Source of the DNA: Parahoeflea alexandrii | Lineage (GTDB): Bacteria; Pseudomonadota; Alphaproteobacteria; Rhizobiales; Rhizobiaceae | Assembly: GCF_027214025.1 (NCBI RefSeq) | Contig: NZ_JAPWHB010000005.1 | Location: 72,575 to 136,574, forward strand | Direction of reading: 5' to 3' | Length of the DNA: 64,000 bases | In this document: piece by piece, positions 47,218 to 59,990 of the stretch | Position numbering within the stretch: position 1 is the first letter of the stretch | How the letters are laid out: the number at the start of each line of letters is the position of its first letter | Program-made: the position numbers and the translations under genes | The notes under the pieces: model-generated | Seen by the model: the letters and a program-made list of their open reading frames with translations, nothing else | What the model was told of the DNA's origin: nothing | Database searches by the model: none

Positions 47218-48417
47218 TCACTCGGTGATTGCGGCAACTGCGCCGCTGTCGGTTTCTTCCACCGGCGTGACCCGGTCGCCATCGCGCACGAAGGCGCCGG
47301 CCTTGGCGACGATCAGATCGCCGCTGGTCAGGCCGTCGACGATTTCCACCCTGCTGCCCTCGCGGATACCCGTGGTCACCGCCGTCCGCCTGGCCGTCCC
47401 GTCCTCGATCCTGAGCACGTCCGCGCCATCGGCACCCATGTTCACCGATGTCACCGGTACGGTGATGGCGTCGCGTGTGGCCACGATGATCTCCGCATCG
47501 GCGAACATGCCGGCGCGCAGCCCCGCATTGTCCTCGATGGCGATCCTCGCCAGGCCCAGCCGGGTCGTGGTGTTGAGTGTCGGCTCGACCAGCCGGATCG
47601 TGCCTCTGGCCGGGTTTGGCGCGCCGATGAGATGGATCAGCACGCTCTGGCCATCGGCGATCCTGTGCATGTCGGCTTCGGCGATGTCGGCGCGCATTTC
47701 CAGCTCGCCATCCCGGATGATGGTGAACATCGGGCCGGCGCCGGCGCTGGCGATCGATCCGACACGGGCGCCGCGCGCCGAGACGATACCGGAAACCGGC
47801 GCCTTGACCTCGGTCCGCGCCAGTCGCAGGTCGACGTCCTTCATCTGTGCGTCGATCAGCGCGATGTCGGCCTGCGCCACCTTGATCGATTCCTCGACCG
47901 ACCGGATCCGCGCAAGCGCCGCGGTCGCCTGGGCTTCGGCCTGTTCGGCCTGCACCGTCGAATAGGTTCCCTGCTCGGCAAGTGTCCTGGCGCGATTGCT
48001 TGCCTTCACCGATTCCGCGGCATTCGACTGGACTTCGGCCAGTTGGGCTTCAAGCTGGGCAATGGCGGCAAGCGCCTTGGCGCGATTGGCGTCGTACTGG
48101 CTGCGCTGCAGGATCAGCTGGTCCCGCGACAGCGTTGCCAGAACAGAGCCGGCCTCGACCCGGTCGCCGACATCGGCCTTGAGGCTTTCGATCGCCAGGC
48201 CTTCGACCTGCGGTGCGACCAGCACTTCCTCGACAGCAGCGATGGTGCCGTTGGACAGGATGCGGTCGGTGATCGGGGCTTCGGTTGCCCTGACGGCGAT
48301 GATGGCGGGCGGCAGCGCACCCGTTGCGGGCGCTTTCTCGGCGTCGACCGCTCCGGCCGGAAAGGCCATGAGCGCGAGCAGGGGCAGTGTGAAGAAAAGA
48401 CGGGGAACAGGGCGCAT
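47218..48417 (-). CDS. RND efflux pump membrane fusion protein
   Basis: 399 residues from the ATG at 48417; a longer frame exists but adds an unlikely Arg-rich leader. Signal peptide to about residue 25 (PAGAVDA), then the lipoyl/barrel halves separated by a coiled-coil hairpin (about 95-190), and a C-terminal beta barrel. AcrA-type periplasmic adaptor bridging the pump to an outer-membrane channel. The start has no strong ribosome binding site, perhaps relying on coupling to the TetR gene ending 11 bases away. Confidence 0.9.
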   Translation of the reverse strand: MRPVPRLFFTLPLLALMAFPAGAVDAEKAPATGALPPAIIAVRATEAPITDRILSNGTIAAVEEVLVAPQVEGLAIESLKADVGDRVEAGSVLATLSRDQLILQRSQYDANRAKALAAIAQLEAQLAEVQSNAAESVKASNRARTLAEQGTYSTVQAEQAEAQATAALARIRSVEESIKVAQADIALIDAQMKDVDLRLARTEVKAPVSGIVSARGARVGSIASAGAGPMFTIIRDGELEMRADIAEADMHRIADGQSVLIHLIGAPNPARGTIRLVEPTLNTTTRLGLARIAIEDNAGLRAGMFADAEIIVATRDAITVPVTSVNMGADGADVLRIEDGTARRTAVTTGIREGSRVEIVDGLTSGDLIVAKAGAFVRDGDRVTPVEETDSGAVAAITE

Positions 48418-48428
48418 ATCGGATCCGG

Positions 48429-49079
48429 TCATTCGGCGGGAGTTGTCGGAGGAGCGAAAATCGCGTCGTGCAGCGTTGTGAGCACAAGCTCTCCAAGTGC
48501 CGCCGACTGGTCGGGGTTGATGGCTTCGCGGGCGCAATACTTGCGTTGCGCGAAACCATGGATAAGCAGCATCATCAGATGCGCCCGTGTTTCGTAGATC
48601 TTCAGCGCAGCGGCGCTGTCATCGCCATGGATCCGCGCCAGCGCCTTGACCACGTTGCAGCGCACCGTGTCGTCCATCGTGCGCATCAGCGTCGCGATTT
48701 CGGGAGAGCGGTAGGACGCCGCCTGGACCTCACTCCACAGAGCGGCGTCTTCGAACGGCAGGGTTTCGATCCGGTCCCTGAGGAGGGTCATGAACATCGC
48801 ACCGGGATCGGGCGTGTTCTGAACGGCTTCGAACACGGCCTCGATCTCTTCGAGATCGCGCTTGACAAGCGCGGTGATGATGGCGTCCTTGGAAGGGAAA
48901 TAGCGGTAGAAATTACCGACGCTCATCTGCGTAGCCCGGGCAAGGTCCTGCATCGACGCGCCGTCGAAGCCGTTCAGGGCGAACACGGATTTGACCTGGT
49001 CGAGAATGTCCAGCGCGCGCTGGCTGGCGTTGCTGTGTCCGGCGGTGTCGATGGTAGGATCCTTGAATAAATCTGGCAC
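48429..49079 (-). CDS. TetR family regulator of the efflux operon
   Basis: 216 residues. An N-terminal TetR helix-turn-helix (about residues 25-70: ALNGFDGASMQDLARATQMS then VGNFYRYFPSKDAI) and an all-helical ligand domain. First gene of the TetR-MFP-RND operon. A palindrome 86 bases upstream (49165-49182) is the likely operator, so it probably represses the pump until a substrate binds. Confidence 0.9.
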   Translation of the reverse strand: MPDLFKDPTIDTAGHSNASQRALDILDQVKSVFALNGFDGASMQDLARATQMSVGNFYRYFPSKDAIITALVKRDLEEIEAVFEAVQNTPDPGAMFMTLLRDRIETLPFEDAALWSEVQAASYRSPEIATLMRTMDDTVRCNVVKALARIHGDDSAAALKIYETRAHLMMLLIHGFAQRKYCAREAINPDQSAALGELVLTTLHDAIFAPPTTPAE

Positions 49080-49456
49080 TGGTACTTGAGTAGATCAGTC
49101 GGCAACACTGTACGCAGATAAGCGGTAGCCGGATTTCCCTCTTGCCCGTTCGGTAATACTATAGTGAATGAATATTCATTCATCAAGGTGTGCGCGCACC
49201 GGAATGGCGAAAATAGGCGTTGGACCAGTGGTGTTTCGCGGCCTGAAGATCAGCTCCGGGCAAAGCGGCACGGCGGCGGAGATCGGCCTTTTCTCCCTCC
49301 CGCGCTGGTGTCTAAACCACTGATTAACCATGGTTTTGGAATTTGTCATGCAAACTGGTCTATTAGGAAGCTGTAAACCAGTTGACCCCTAGGTTCGTCC
49401 TGTTCTTGGACAGCCTCCGTATGACATGGAGGTGTGATAAAACATGTGGGGTACTC
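49080..49456. other. Divergent promoter region, TetR and bcsA
   Basis: 377 bases between the efflux operon and the cellulose operon. It holds the TetR-type palindrome listed next and, after it, no recognisable promoter for bcsA. A GGAGG at 49427-49431 is in no useful position for the bcsA start. No gene was seen. Confidence 0.5.
49165..49182. promoter_or_regulatory. TetR-type operator, perfect 18-bp palindrome
   Basis: TGAATGAATATTCATTCA lies 86 bases before the TetR start and about 275 bases before bcsA. Form and size match AcrR/BetI-type TetR operators. Confidence 0.7.
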
Positions 49457-51718
49457 ATGCACATGATGTGCACTAAATGGCCGGCGCTGGCTGCCGGCTT
49501 ACTCGGGCTGACCTTGTTGTGGTTGCCCCTCAGCCTTCAGGCGCAGCTGGTCCTGAGCCTTGCAGCGCTGGGCGTGATGGTCTTCGGCATGACAAGGCCG
49601 GAAAACACGGTGTTCCGTTTCATCACTTTCGTGTTCTGTGGCGTGCTGGCGTTGCGCTATGCGTTCTGGCGCACAACCGAAACCCTGCCGTCGATCTCCG
49701 ATCCGCTGGATTTCATCCCCGGACTGCTCCTCTATATCGCGGAAATGTATTGCCTGCTGATGCTGGCAATCAGCTTCTTCATGCTCGCCGATCCGCTCAA
49801 GCGCGTTGCTCCCAAGGTCCGCTCGCTCGAAGAGCTGCCCACGGTCGATGTGCTGATCCCCACCTACAATGAAGACCCCGAATTGCTGGCCGCGACGCTC
49901 GCTGCCGCCAAGTCGATGATCTATCCGCGCGACAAGCTGACCATCTGGCTGCTTGACGATGGCGGCACCGACGCCAAGCGCACGCACAAGGATCCGGCCC
50001 AGGCGCTTGCCGCCACCCGCCGCCATGAGCAGCTCAAGGCCTTGTGCAAGGCGATGGGCGTGAACTACCACGCGCGCAAGAAGAACGACCATGCAAAGGC
50101 CGGCAATCTCAACGACGGACTGCGTGTGTCGAGCGCCGACCTGGTTGTCGTGTTCGATGCCGACCACGCGCCGGTGCGCGAGTTCCTCAAGGAAACCGTG
50201 AGCTTCTTCAGGGAAGATCCGAAACTCTTCCTGGTGCAGACCCCGCACTATTTTCTCAATCCCGATCCGCTCGAGAAGAACCTTCGCACCTTCGGCTCGA
50301 TGCCGTCCGAGAACGAGATGTTCTACTCGGTGCTGCAGCGCGGCCTCGACAAGTGGAACGCGTCGTTCTTCTGCGGTTCCGCCGCGGTGCTGCGCCGCAA
50401 GGCGCTCGAGACCACCGGCGGCTTCTCCGGCCAGTCGATCACCGAGGATTGTGAAACGGCGCTCAGCCTTCACGCAAAGGGCTGGCACTCGCTCTATGTC
50501 GACAAGCCGCTGATCGCCGGCCTGCAGCCCGAGACCTTCGTTGCCTTCATCGGCCAGCGCGCCCGCTGGTGCCAGGGCATGCTGCAGATCCTCATTCTCA
50601 ACCGGCCGTTCCTGGCCAAGGGGCTCACCATCGGTCAGCGCATCTGCTACGCCGGAATCAACCTGTTCTGGCTGTTTCCGCTGTCGCGGCTGGCCTTCAT
50701 GCTCTCGCCGCTGCTCTACATCTTCTTTTCGCTCGAGATCTACCAGGCCAATATCCAGGAATTCGGCGCCTATGCGCTGACCTACCTGATCGCCTCCTTC
50801 GCCATGCAGAGCTACCTCTACGGCAAGGTTCGCTGGCCGTGGGTGTCCGAACTCTACGAATATGTCCAGTCGATCATGCTTGTCGGTTCGATCTTCAGCG
50901 TGATCCGCAATCCGCGCAAGCCCACCTTCAATGTCACCGCCAAGGGACAGACGCTCGATAGTGATGGCCTGTCGCCGATAGCGATCCCCTATTTCGTCAT
51001 GTTCTTCGTGCTGCTCGCCGCGGCGGTCTATTCGATGTGGCGGCTGGCGACCGAGCCGGTTGCCTCCGACCTGTTGATGATCGTGGCGATCTGGAACTTC
51101 CTCAACCTGCTGCTCGCCGGCGCCGGGCTGGGTGTGGTCGCCGAACGCCGGGAACTGCGCCGCAACCAGCGTCTTCCCATCCGCCGCCACGGCCTGTTGC
51201 GCCAGGGCGGTCGCACATGGGACGTGATCCTGTGCGATGCCTCGAGCGGCGGCGTCTCGGTCCAGTTCCCCGAGCACGAACCCGATATCGATCCCGAGTC
51301 CGACTGGGCCGGCGAGATCGAGGTCCGCCGGGCCGGGCGTCCGGTGTCCTTTCCGGTCACCATCCGCTCCGTGCGCGAGATCGAGGGCACCAACATGTTC
51401 GGTTTTGCCTTCCCCCAGCGCATGCCGCAGACCTTCATGGCCATCGCCGAAATCATGTACTCCGACCAGAAGCCGCTGCAGGACCGGATCACCCGTCGCC
51501 AGGTGCGCATCGACATCCTGAGCGGCACCGTGCGCTTTGCCCGCTGGAGCATCGTCGAATCCTTCAGGGCGATGGGCTATCTCATGGGGTTTGGCCGCTC
51601 CGAGAAAGTAGCATCCTTCGATGATGCGCCAATCACCGTCTCAAACAACAATGCCCGCATCCCGGGCAAGACCCCGCAGATCCCTGTGGCGGTCGGGGGA
51701 GTCCGGTCACATGCATAA
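49457..51718 (+). CDS. bcsA: Cellulose synthase catalytic subunit
   Basis: 753 residues from the ATG at 49457; the frame opens earlier but residues before are not family-like. Inner-membrane family 2 glycosyltransferase that polymerises UDP-glucose and extrudes the glucan. Catalytic residues: LLDDGGTD (about 167), DAD (234-236), TED (329-331) and QRARW (367-371); multiple membrane helices flank the domain. The C-terminal PilZ domain has RRNQRLPIRR near 570 and DASSGG near 594, the c-di-GMP binding pattern, so activity should be c-di-GMP-dependent. Overlaps bcsB by 8 bases. Confidence 0.95.
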   Translation: MHMMCTKWPALAAGLLGLTLLWLPLSLQAQLVLSLAALGVMVFGMTRPENTVFRFITFVFCGVLALRYAFWRTTETLPSISDPLDFIPGLLLYIAEMYCLLMLAISFFMLADPLKRVAPKVRSLEELPTVDVLIPTYNEDPELLAATLAAAKSMIYPRDKLTIWLLDDGGTDAKRTHKDPAQALAATRRHEQLKALCKAMGVNYHARKKNDHAKAGNLNDGLRVSSADLVVVFDADHAPVREFLKETVSFFREDPKLFLVQTPHYFLNPDPLEKNLRTFGSMPSENEMFYSVLQRGLDKWNASFFCGSAAVLRRKALETTGGFSGQSITEDCETALSLHAKGWHSLYVDKPLIAGLQPETFVAFIGQRARWCQGMLQILILNRPFLAKGLTIGQRICYAGINLFWLFPLSRLAFMLSPLLYIFFSLEIYQANIQEFGAYALTYLIASFAMQSYLYGKVRWPWVSELYEYVQSIMLVGSIFSVIRNPRKPTFNVTAKGQTLDSDGLSPIAIPYFVMFFVLLAAAVYSMWRLATEPVASDLLMIVAIWNFLNLLLAGAGLGVVAERRELRRNQRLPIRRHGLLRQGGRTWDVILCDASSGGVSVQFPEHEPDIDPESDWAGEIEVRRAGRPVSFPVTIRSVREIEGTNMFGFAFPQRMPQTFMAIAEIMYSDQKPLQDRITRRQVRIDILSGTVRFARWSIVESFRAMGYLMGFGRSEKVASFDDAPITVSNNNARIPGKTPQIPVAVGGVRSHA

Positions 51719-54077
51719 GCTGTTCTCGTCGCTGGCGGCGGTTGCCCTTCTGGGAACATCCGCCGCCCCCGTCGCCATGGCCCAGAGCCTGTTGGCCGAG
51801 CCGCCGGTCACCGCCCCGGTGGTTTCCCTTCGGGGCCTCGGCCAGAGCACCATCCTGTCGACCCGGCCAGCCAGTGCAGCCACGGCTGTTGTCGGCAGGG
51901 ATGCCGGCCTGACCGCTTTCGAGCAGCCAAGATCCGCTCTCAGGCTTGAAGGCGAAGACGATGTCATCAACCTCACTTTCGTGCTCGATGCTGAGAACAT
52001 CGCCGCCGGTGGCGACCTCGTCCTTGCCTATCGCAATGCCGTTTCGGTGATGCCGGAAAACTCGCTGGTCTCGGTCATGGTCAACGGCTCGCCGGTCGGC
52101 GAGTTTCCGGTCCGCTCCCCGTCGGGGTTCGCGGCCCAGTCCATCGCTGTTTCGCCCGCCGTGCTGCGCGCCGGGGTCAATGACGTCCGCTTGCGCGCCG
52201 TTCAGCGTCACCGGGTCGATTGCTCGATGGAAGCGACCTACGAGCTCTGGACCGAATTCGACGAGCAGGCGTCGGGCTTTCGCCCCCGTTCGGCTGCCGG
52301 AACTGGCGGGTTTGCCAGCCTTCGCACCGTGGGACGCAACGACCGGGGGCTGACCGATCTCAGGCTGGTGCTGCCGAAAGAGTCGGGCGAGGCGGCCTTG
52401 AACCGGGCGGCGCCGATGATCGAGACGCTGGCGCTCGCCCTCAACCGCGACGACGTTTCGGTGACCGTGGCGGAAACCCCGGGCACGGGACCGGGCATCG
52501 ACGTGATGGTCGCCAGCGACGACGACCGGCCATCGCAGCAGGCCATCCGCGCCGACACGCCGTACGGACTTTCGGTCATCCCCGGCGACGATCCTGCCCG
52601 CCGCAAGGTGGTGCTGCGTTCAGCCAGTGCAAGCGAGATCCCCGGCATGCTGCTGAACGCGATCCAGGGACCGCTGAAGCCTGTGCTCGACAGCGGCATC
52701 CGCGCAAGGCGCACCGGCGAGATCCGCGCCGAAGCTTCCACCGCCTATACGCTCGCCGATGCCGGTTATGTGCCAACGCCGTTCAGCGGCCGCCTGTTCC
52801 GGACCCGGTTCGACATGATCATGCCCGCCGATTTCTATCCGGCCGAGTACGCCACGCTCGACCTGGCGCTGCATGCTGCAACATCGCCCGGCCTCAAGCC
52901 GACATCGCAGCTCCTGGTCCGGGTCAACGACCAGATCGTCAAGAGCCTGCCGATGCGAGATACCGACGGCCAGGTGTTTTCCGGCCGCAAGCTGGAGCTG
53001 CCGCTCAGGGCGTTCCGCCCCGGCCGCAACCAGATCGAACTGCTGGCCGAGCTGGAGCGTCCCGCCGACGACCGCTGTGTTTTCGCCGAGCGCGACGAGT
53101 CCCAGCCGCGGTTCATCCTGCTCGACACCACCGAAATCCGGGTTCCGGCGCTGGCGCGGGTGGCCCGTTTGCCTGAGCTGGCGGCGATGGCCGGATCCGC
53201 CTATCCCTATGCGGGGTCGGACGCCGTCCATGTCCATGTGTTGAAGTCCGACGCGGTTTCGGTCTCCACGGCGCTGACCATGATCGCCAGGATGAGCATT
53301 TCCGCCCGGGCTCCGCTACTGTCGCAGGTAAGTTTCGGCCCGCCGGCAGCCGGCGCCAGCGGCAATGCGCTGGTGGTAGCCTCGAAACGGGCGGTCGAGG
53401 AACTGTCGCGGCTCGGGCCGGACGGTCTTCCCCCGGTTGCCCGCGAGATCGATTTCGCCCGCGGCTTCGACGGCGCCGATCCGATCGTCACCGCATCGAT
53501 CAATCTGCCCGGCGCTGCAATCCCCGTGGCGATGACCACCGACCCCGCGGCCCTGCTCGATGCATTCCGCCAGACCACGCGGGATCGCGGCGACGGTGGC
53601 ACGCTGACGGGCAGCCTGACGTCGACACTCGATGATTTCGTCCGCTCGTTCGGTCAATGGCTTAACTATCAGAACGGTCGCGATTCCGCCGCCCTGACGG
53701 ATCCCCGCCGCAAGGCGGTTCTCACCCAGCGTTCGAATGTCTCCGGCGGCGGGGTGGTGACTTGGCTGACGGCGGAAACATCGCTCGACATGCGGGACGC
53801 CTCTGAAATGCTCTCCGATCCGGCGGTGTGGAACCGCATGGAAGGCGAAAGCGTGGTGTTCGATCTCGATGCACGGTCGATCCGGAGCGTGCGGGCCGGG
53901 AGTTACTTCGCCCATGAACTCAGCGACTACGGCCCGGGGAACTTGCGCAGGATCGCCGCCGCCTGGTTCTCCGATCATTTCCGGATCTACGTGGTGCTGG
54001 TCATCGCGCTGATGGCGATTTTCGCGATCTGGCTCGGTCGCATGGTTCCCGGCGCCGGTGTGAGGACCGACCGATGA
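51711..54077 (+). CDS. bcsB: Cellulose synthase periplasmic subunit
   Basis: 788 residues from the ATG at 51711, overlapping the bcsA stop (ATGCATAA). Signal peptide to about residue 24 (VAMAQ), two repeats of carbohydrate-binding and flavodoxin-like domains, and one C-terminal membrane helix (about 765-785) that docks on BcsA. Required partner of BcsA for synthesis. Confidence 0.93.
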   Translation: MHKLFSSLAAVALLGTSAAPVAMAQSLLAEPPVTAPVVSLRGLGQSTILSTRPASAATAVVGRDAGLTAFEQPRSALRLEGEDDVINLTFVLDAENIAAGGDLVLAYRNAVSVMPENSLVSVMVNGSPVGEFPVRSPSGFAAQSIAVSPAVLRAGVNDVRLRAVQRHRVDCSMEATYELWTEFDEQASGFRPRSAAGTGGFASLRTVGRNDRGLTDLRLVLPKESGEAALNRAAPMIETLALALNRDDVSVTVAETPGTGPGIDVMVASDDDRPSQQAIRADTPYGLSVIPGDDPARRKVVLRSASASEIPGMLLNAIQGPLKPVLDSGIRARRTGEIRAEASTAYTLADAGYVPTPFSGRLFRTRFDMIMPADFYPAEYATLDLALHAATSPGLKPTSQLLVRVNDQIVKSLPMRDTDGQVFSGRKLELPLRAFRPGRNQIELLAELERPADDRCVFAERDESQPRFILLDTTEIRVPALARVARLPELAAMAGSAYPYAGSDAVHVHVLKSDAVSVSTALTMIARMSISARAPLLSQVSFGPPAAGASGNALVVASKRAVEELSRLGPDGLPPVAREIDFARGFDGADPIVTASINLPGAAIPVAMTTDPAALLDAFRQTTRDRGDGGTLTGSLTSTLDDFVRSFGQWLNYQNGRDSAALTDPRRKAVLTQRSNVSGGGVVTWLTAETSLDMRDASEMLSDPAVWNRMEGESVVFDLDARSIRSVRAGSYFAHELSDYGPGNLRRIAAAWFSDHFRIYVVLVIALMAIFAIWLGRMVPGAGVRTDR

Positions 54078-56140
54078 GAGCTCTGTTTTGTCTTGCCGGC
54101 GCCAGCATGCTGGCCTTCACCGCCTGTGTTCCGGCGTTGTCCGAGGATTCGGCGCACCTGCTGTTTGCGGCTCCGGCCCAGCCGTTCCCGGCGGATGTCG
54201 TAGCTGCATCAACCCAGCCGCTCGCGGCCGGTGAGCCACTGACCCAGCCGGTGACGGCCGACCAGTCGGTTCTCGATCCGGTGCAAACCGCGGCGCTCTA
54301 TTTCTACGCCAGGCAACGCCAGACCGGCCGCGTTGAAGCGGAAATCGCGCGCCTGCAGGCGCTGCATCCGGGCTTTGTTCCGCCGCAGGATCTCTACCTG
54401 GCAGCAGATGCCGTGGTGCCCGACGAGAGCAGCCTCTGGGCGTTGTTCGCCGCTGACGATTTCACCGGAATCGATGCCGAGATCATCCGCCGCAAGGGTG
54501 ACGACCCGGCCTGGGAGCCGACCCCGGATTTCCAGGGCAAGCTTGCGCGCAAGAAATTGCGGGTGCGGATGAGCGAACTGGCCGAGGCCGGGGACTGGTT
54601 CGGCCTGCTCGATGTGTCGGCGGGCATCGATCCGGCAAGCGAGAGCGATGTGGATCTGGTCTGGATGCGCATCGACGCGCTGTCGGCGGTGGGTGACCGG
54701 GATGGCCTGGCGCGCACCCTTCGCGGACTGCTTGTCCGGGAAGGGCCGGCACGTCTGTCCGACGATCATCTTGTCGTTACCCTGCAAAAGGCGCTGCGGG
54801 ATTTCCCGGCCTCCGAAATCCGCATCCTGGCCGCGACCCTGTGGCCGGACCAGTCGGCGGATTATCTTCCGGGCACGCTGCGGCTCGACATGGCCCGCAA
54901 GGAGATCGCCGCGTTCAACGAGACAAAGGACGCGGCAGGCGTTTCCGAAGAGCAACTGCGTCTGCTTTCGGTCGAGGCCAGGAACTCCCGCAGGCCCGAG
55001 GACCTGTCGCTGCTCGGATGGCATGACCTCAAGGCCGGGCAGCCGGCGGCGGCGGAGGAATGGTTCTCGCTCGCCATGGAGCATGCGCCCGATCCCGACA
55101 ATGCCAAGGGCATGTATCTGAGCCTTTACCGGCAGGGGGACGAGACGCGCGCCTACGAGTTCGCGGCCGCTCATCTCGTCGATCTTTCCGATGATCCGGC
55201 CTTCCTGATGAACGTGCTGTCGCCGCGCTTCGGAAAGCCCGAGGCCGGTGCGCCGAGCGAGGAGGCCGTGCACGCCTATTCGACCGCCATTCTCGAAACC
55301 GGCGCGGCGGACCACGCCGAGATTCTTGGTTGGTATGCCTACAATTCGCGCCAGTTCGAGGCGGCCGAAGCCTGGTTCCGGCAGTCCTACGGCTGGGAGG
55401 CTTCACCGGACCGGCTGAAGGGTCTGGCACTGTCGCTGCTGCGGCGCGACCGGAAAAAGGACTACGCCGCCCTTAAGGCCGAGTTCGGCGATGTCTATCC
55501 AGACATCTGGCCGGAGATCGCCGCCGCGCCCGCGCCGAAGGCCCGCAAGGCGGCCGAGGTCGGCGAACCGTCCAAGGGCGTCAGCGCCAGCTATGTCCGG
55601 CATCTCGAGGCGAAGAACTATCCCGCCTGCCTACGCGAGATCGACCGGCTCGGCCAGGCTGCCGCCAGGCCTCAGGTCGCGGTGGTGCGCGGCTGGTGCG
55701 AACTCGGCCTGAAGCGGTTCGGAGCAGCGCGGTCCTCGTTCGAGAACGCCATGGCCGGCTCCGGGCAGGTGCGCCTTGATGCTGTCTACGGCGCCGGACT
55801 GGCCATGCTTGGCGCCCGGCTGACCGACGAGGCCGAAGCCCTGATAGCTGCCTGGCCGTTGTCGGATGCCCGTGCGCGGGAGCTCAAGTCCGAAATCTAT
55901 CTGCAGCGGGCCCGGTCTTCATACGATCACAAGCAATACCAGCGGACCCTCGCCGCGCTTGATGCGCGCGCGTCGCTCGTGGCCGAACCGCGCGATCTCA
56001 CGCAGTTGCGCGCCTGGACGCATTACCATCTCGGCCAGACCGAGCGGGCGAAAGCGATCTTCGCCGAGCTCAACATGGTCATGCGTGACACCGGCTCGCT
56101 GGCAGCGCTTGGCGTCATCAACAATCAGGAGGGAAGATAG
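54074..56140 (+). CDS. Secreted TPR protein of the cellulose operon, possible BcsK
   Basis: 688 residues, overlapping bcsB by an ATGA. The N-terminus is a signal peptide or possible lipobox (FTAC) near residue 18. The rest is helical with TPR-like repeats around 290-420 (LGWHDLKAGQPAAAEEWFSL and LGWYAYNSRQFEAAEAWF) and again near 520-680. No beta-barrel end is visible, so it is not a full BcsC. Position and TPR content fit the protein (called BcsK) said to replace BcsC in rhizobial type cellulose operons. No BcsZ cellulase gene precedes it. Confidence 0.7.
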   Translation: MRALFCLAGASMLAFTACVPALSEDSAHLLFAAPAQPFPADVVAASTQPLAAGEPLTQPVTADQSVLDPVQTAALYFYARQRQTGRVEAEIARLQALHPGFVPPQDLYLAADAVVPDESSLWALFAADDFTGIDAEIIRRKGDDPAWEPTPDFQGKLARKKLRVRMSELAEAGDWFGLLDVSAGIDPASESDVDLVWMRIDALSAVGDRDGLARTLRGLLVREGPARLSDDHLVVTLQKALRDFPASEIRILAATLWPDQSADYLPGTLRLDMARKEIAAFNETKDAAGVSEEQLRLLSVEARNSRRPEDLSLLGWHDLKAGQPAAAEEWFSLAMEHAPDPDNAKGMYLSLYRQGDETRAYEFAAAHLVDLSDDPAFLMNVLSPRFGKPEAGAPSEEAVHAYSTAILETGAADHAEILGWYAYNSRQFEAAEAWFRQSYGWEASPDRLKGLALSLLRRDRKKDYAALKAEFGDVYPDIWPEIAAAPAPKARKAAEVGEPSKGVSASYVRHLEAKNYPACLREIDRLGQAAARPQVAVVRGWCELGLKRFGAARSSFENAMAGSGQVRLDAVYGAGLAMLGARLTDEAEALIAAWPLSDARARELKSEIYLQRARSSYDHKQYQRTLAALDARASLVAEPRDLTQLRAWTHYHLGQTERAKAIFAELNMVMRDTGSLAALGVINNQEGR

Positions 56141-56145
56141 ATCCC

Positions 56146-57075
56146 ATGACATTGCGTATCATGGCCATGATGGCCTTGGCGCTTTCCGTTTCAGGATGCG
56201 CCACCGGGGATGACCCCACACTTGTCACCGGTTCGATCCGGCCCGAAGCGCCGGCTCTGATCGCCGATGTCGCTCCCGACTATGCCGCAGCCTACCTGCC
56301 GCAGGTCGCTGGCCGCGTGGAAGCGGTTCGGCAATCCTCGAAGCCCGGTCATGTCTTCCAGACCATTCTCTATCCAAACCCGGGATATGAGGCCGGCGAG
56401 AACACGCTTTCCGTCTCCATCGCACCGCCGTCTTCGGACACATCCTATCGCCAGGCACCGACCCGGAACGAGATCATGGCCGAAATCCGCGCCGCCCTGC
56501 CGGGCAAGGCGATGGCGATTGCCGCTGCCCCGGGCCAGAACCTGCAGGGTCCGTTCGGCTATGCGACCGGCCCGGGCACAGCCGGCGGGGCCTGCATCTT
56601 CGCCTGGCAGGTTGCCAAGGACATCAGCCGGTCGGACGAGACCGGGTTTGGCAAGCTCGCCCGCTCCCGCCACGCGGCAAAGATCAGGCTTCGCTATTGC
56701 CACCCGTCGATGAGCGAGGCGGCGCTGGTTTCCATGATGAGCGGCTTGCGGGTCCGCGAAATCTCCGACGCGACAATCGAGATGCTGCGCTTTGCAGAAG
56801 GCTCCGGCGTGCCGATGCGTGCGGGCTATGCCAGCGAATCGTCGCCGGCAAGCCAAGCCGTGGCCCCGGCGAAGCCGGTGGTGCAATCCGTCAGCAGGCC
56901 GGTCGTTGTTGAAGAGGACAGTCCGGTGCGCGGCGCGCCTCGCGTGCTCAAGCCCGGCGAACTGCAAGCCTCTGCCGTCGCGCCGCCGGACAAGCCGGTC
57001 ACCCTGACCGCAGCCCGGGTGGGTGTGGCGCCGAACCGGAAACCGCCACTGGTTCCGTTGCCGGGTGATCTCTAG
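56146..57075 (+). CDS. bcsN: Cellulose biosynthesis lipoprotein BcsN
   Basis: 309 residues. A lipobox (LSVSGC) puts the lipidated Cys at residue 18. The following YLPQVAGRVEAVRQS and YPNPGYEAGENTLSV segments match my recollection of BcsN, a protein found with cellulose genes in Rhizobiales; the C-terminal 90 residues are Pro/Ala/Val-rich and probably unfolded. Starts 5 bases after the TPR gene; last gene of the operon. Its precise role in cellulose export is unknown. Confidence 0.8.
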   Translation: MTLRIMAMMALALSVSGCATGDDPTLVTGSIRPEAPALIADVAPDYAAAYLPQVAGRVEAVRQSSKPGHVFQTILYPNPGYEAGENTLSVSIAPPSSDTSYRQAPTRNEIMAEIRAALPGKAMAIAAAPGQNLQGPFGYATGPGTAGGACIFAWQVAKDISRSDETGFGKLARSRHAAKIRLRYCHPSMSEAALVSMMSGLRVREISDATIEMLRFAEGSGVPMRAGYASESSPASQAVAPAKPVVQSVSRPVVVEEDSPVRGAPRVLKPGELQASAVAPPDKPVTLTAARVGVAPNRKPPLVPLPGDL

Positions 57076-57088
57076 CCCAGATGCGGAA

Positions 57089-57110
57089 GAGGCGGCCCGA
57101 AAGCCGCCTC
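57089..57110. terminator. Hairpin between bcsN and gcvP
   Basis: GAGGCGGC, 6-base loop, GCCGCCTC: an 8-bp stem between the two converging genes. Neither flank is T-rich. Confidence 0.4.
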
Positions 57111-57129
57111 CTGATGGTCTTGATCCGAG

Positions 57130-59982
<2,853 letters not shown>

Positions 59983-59990
59983 GGTCTGTC

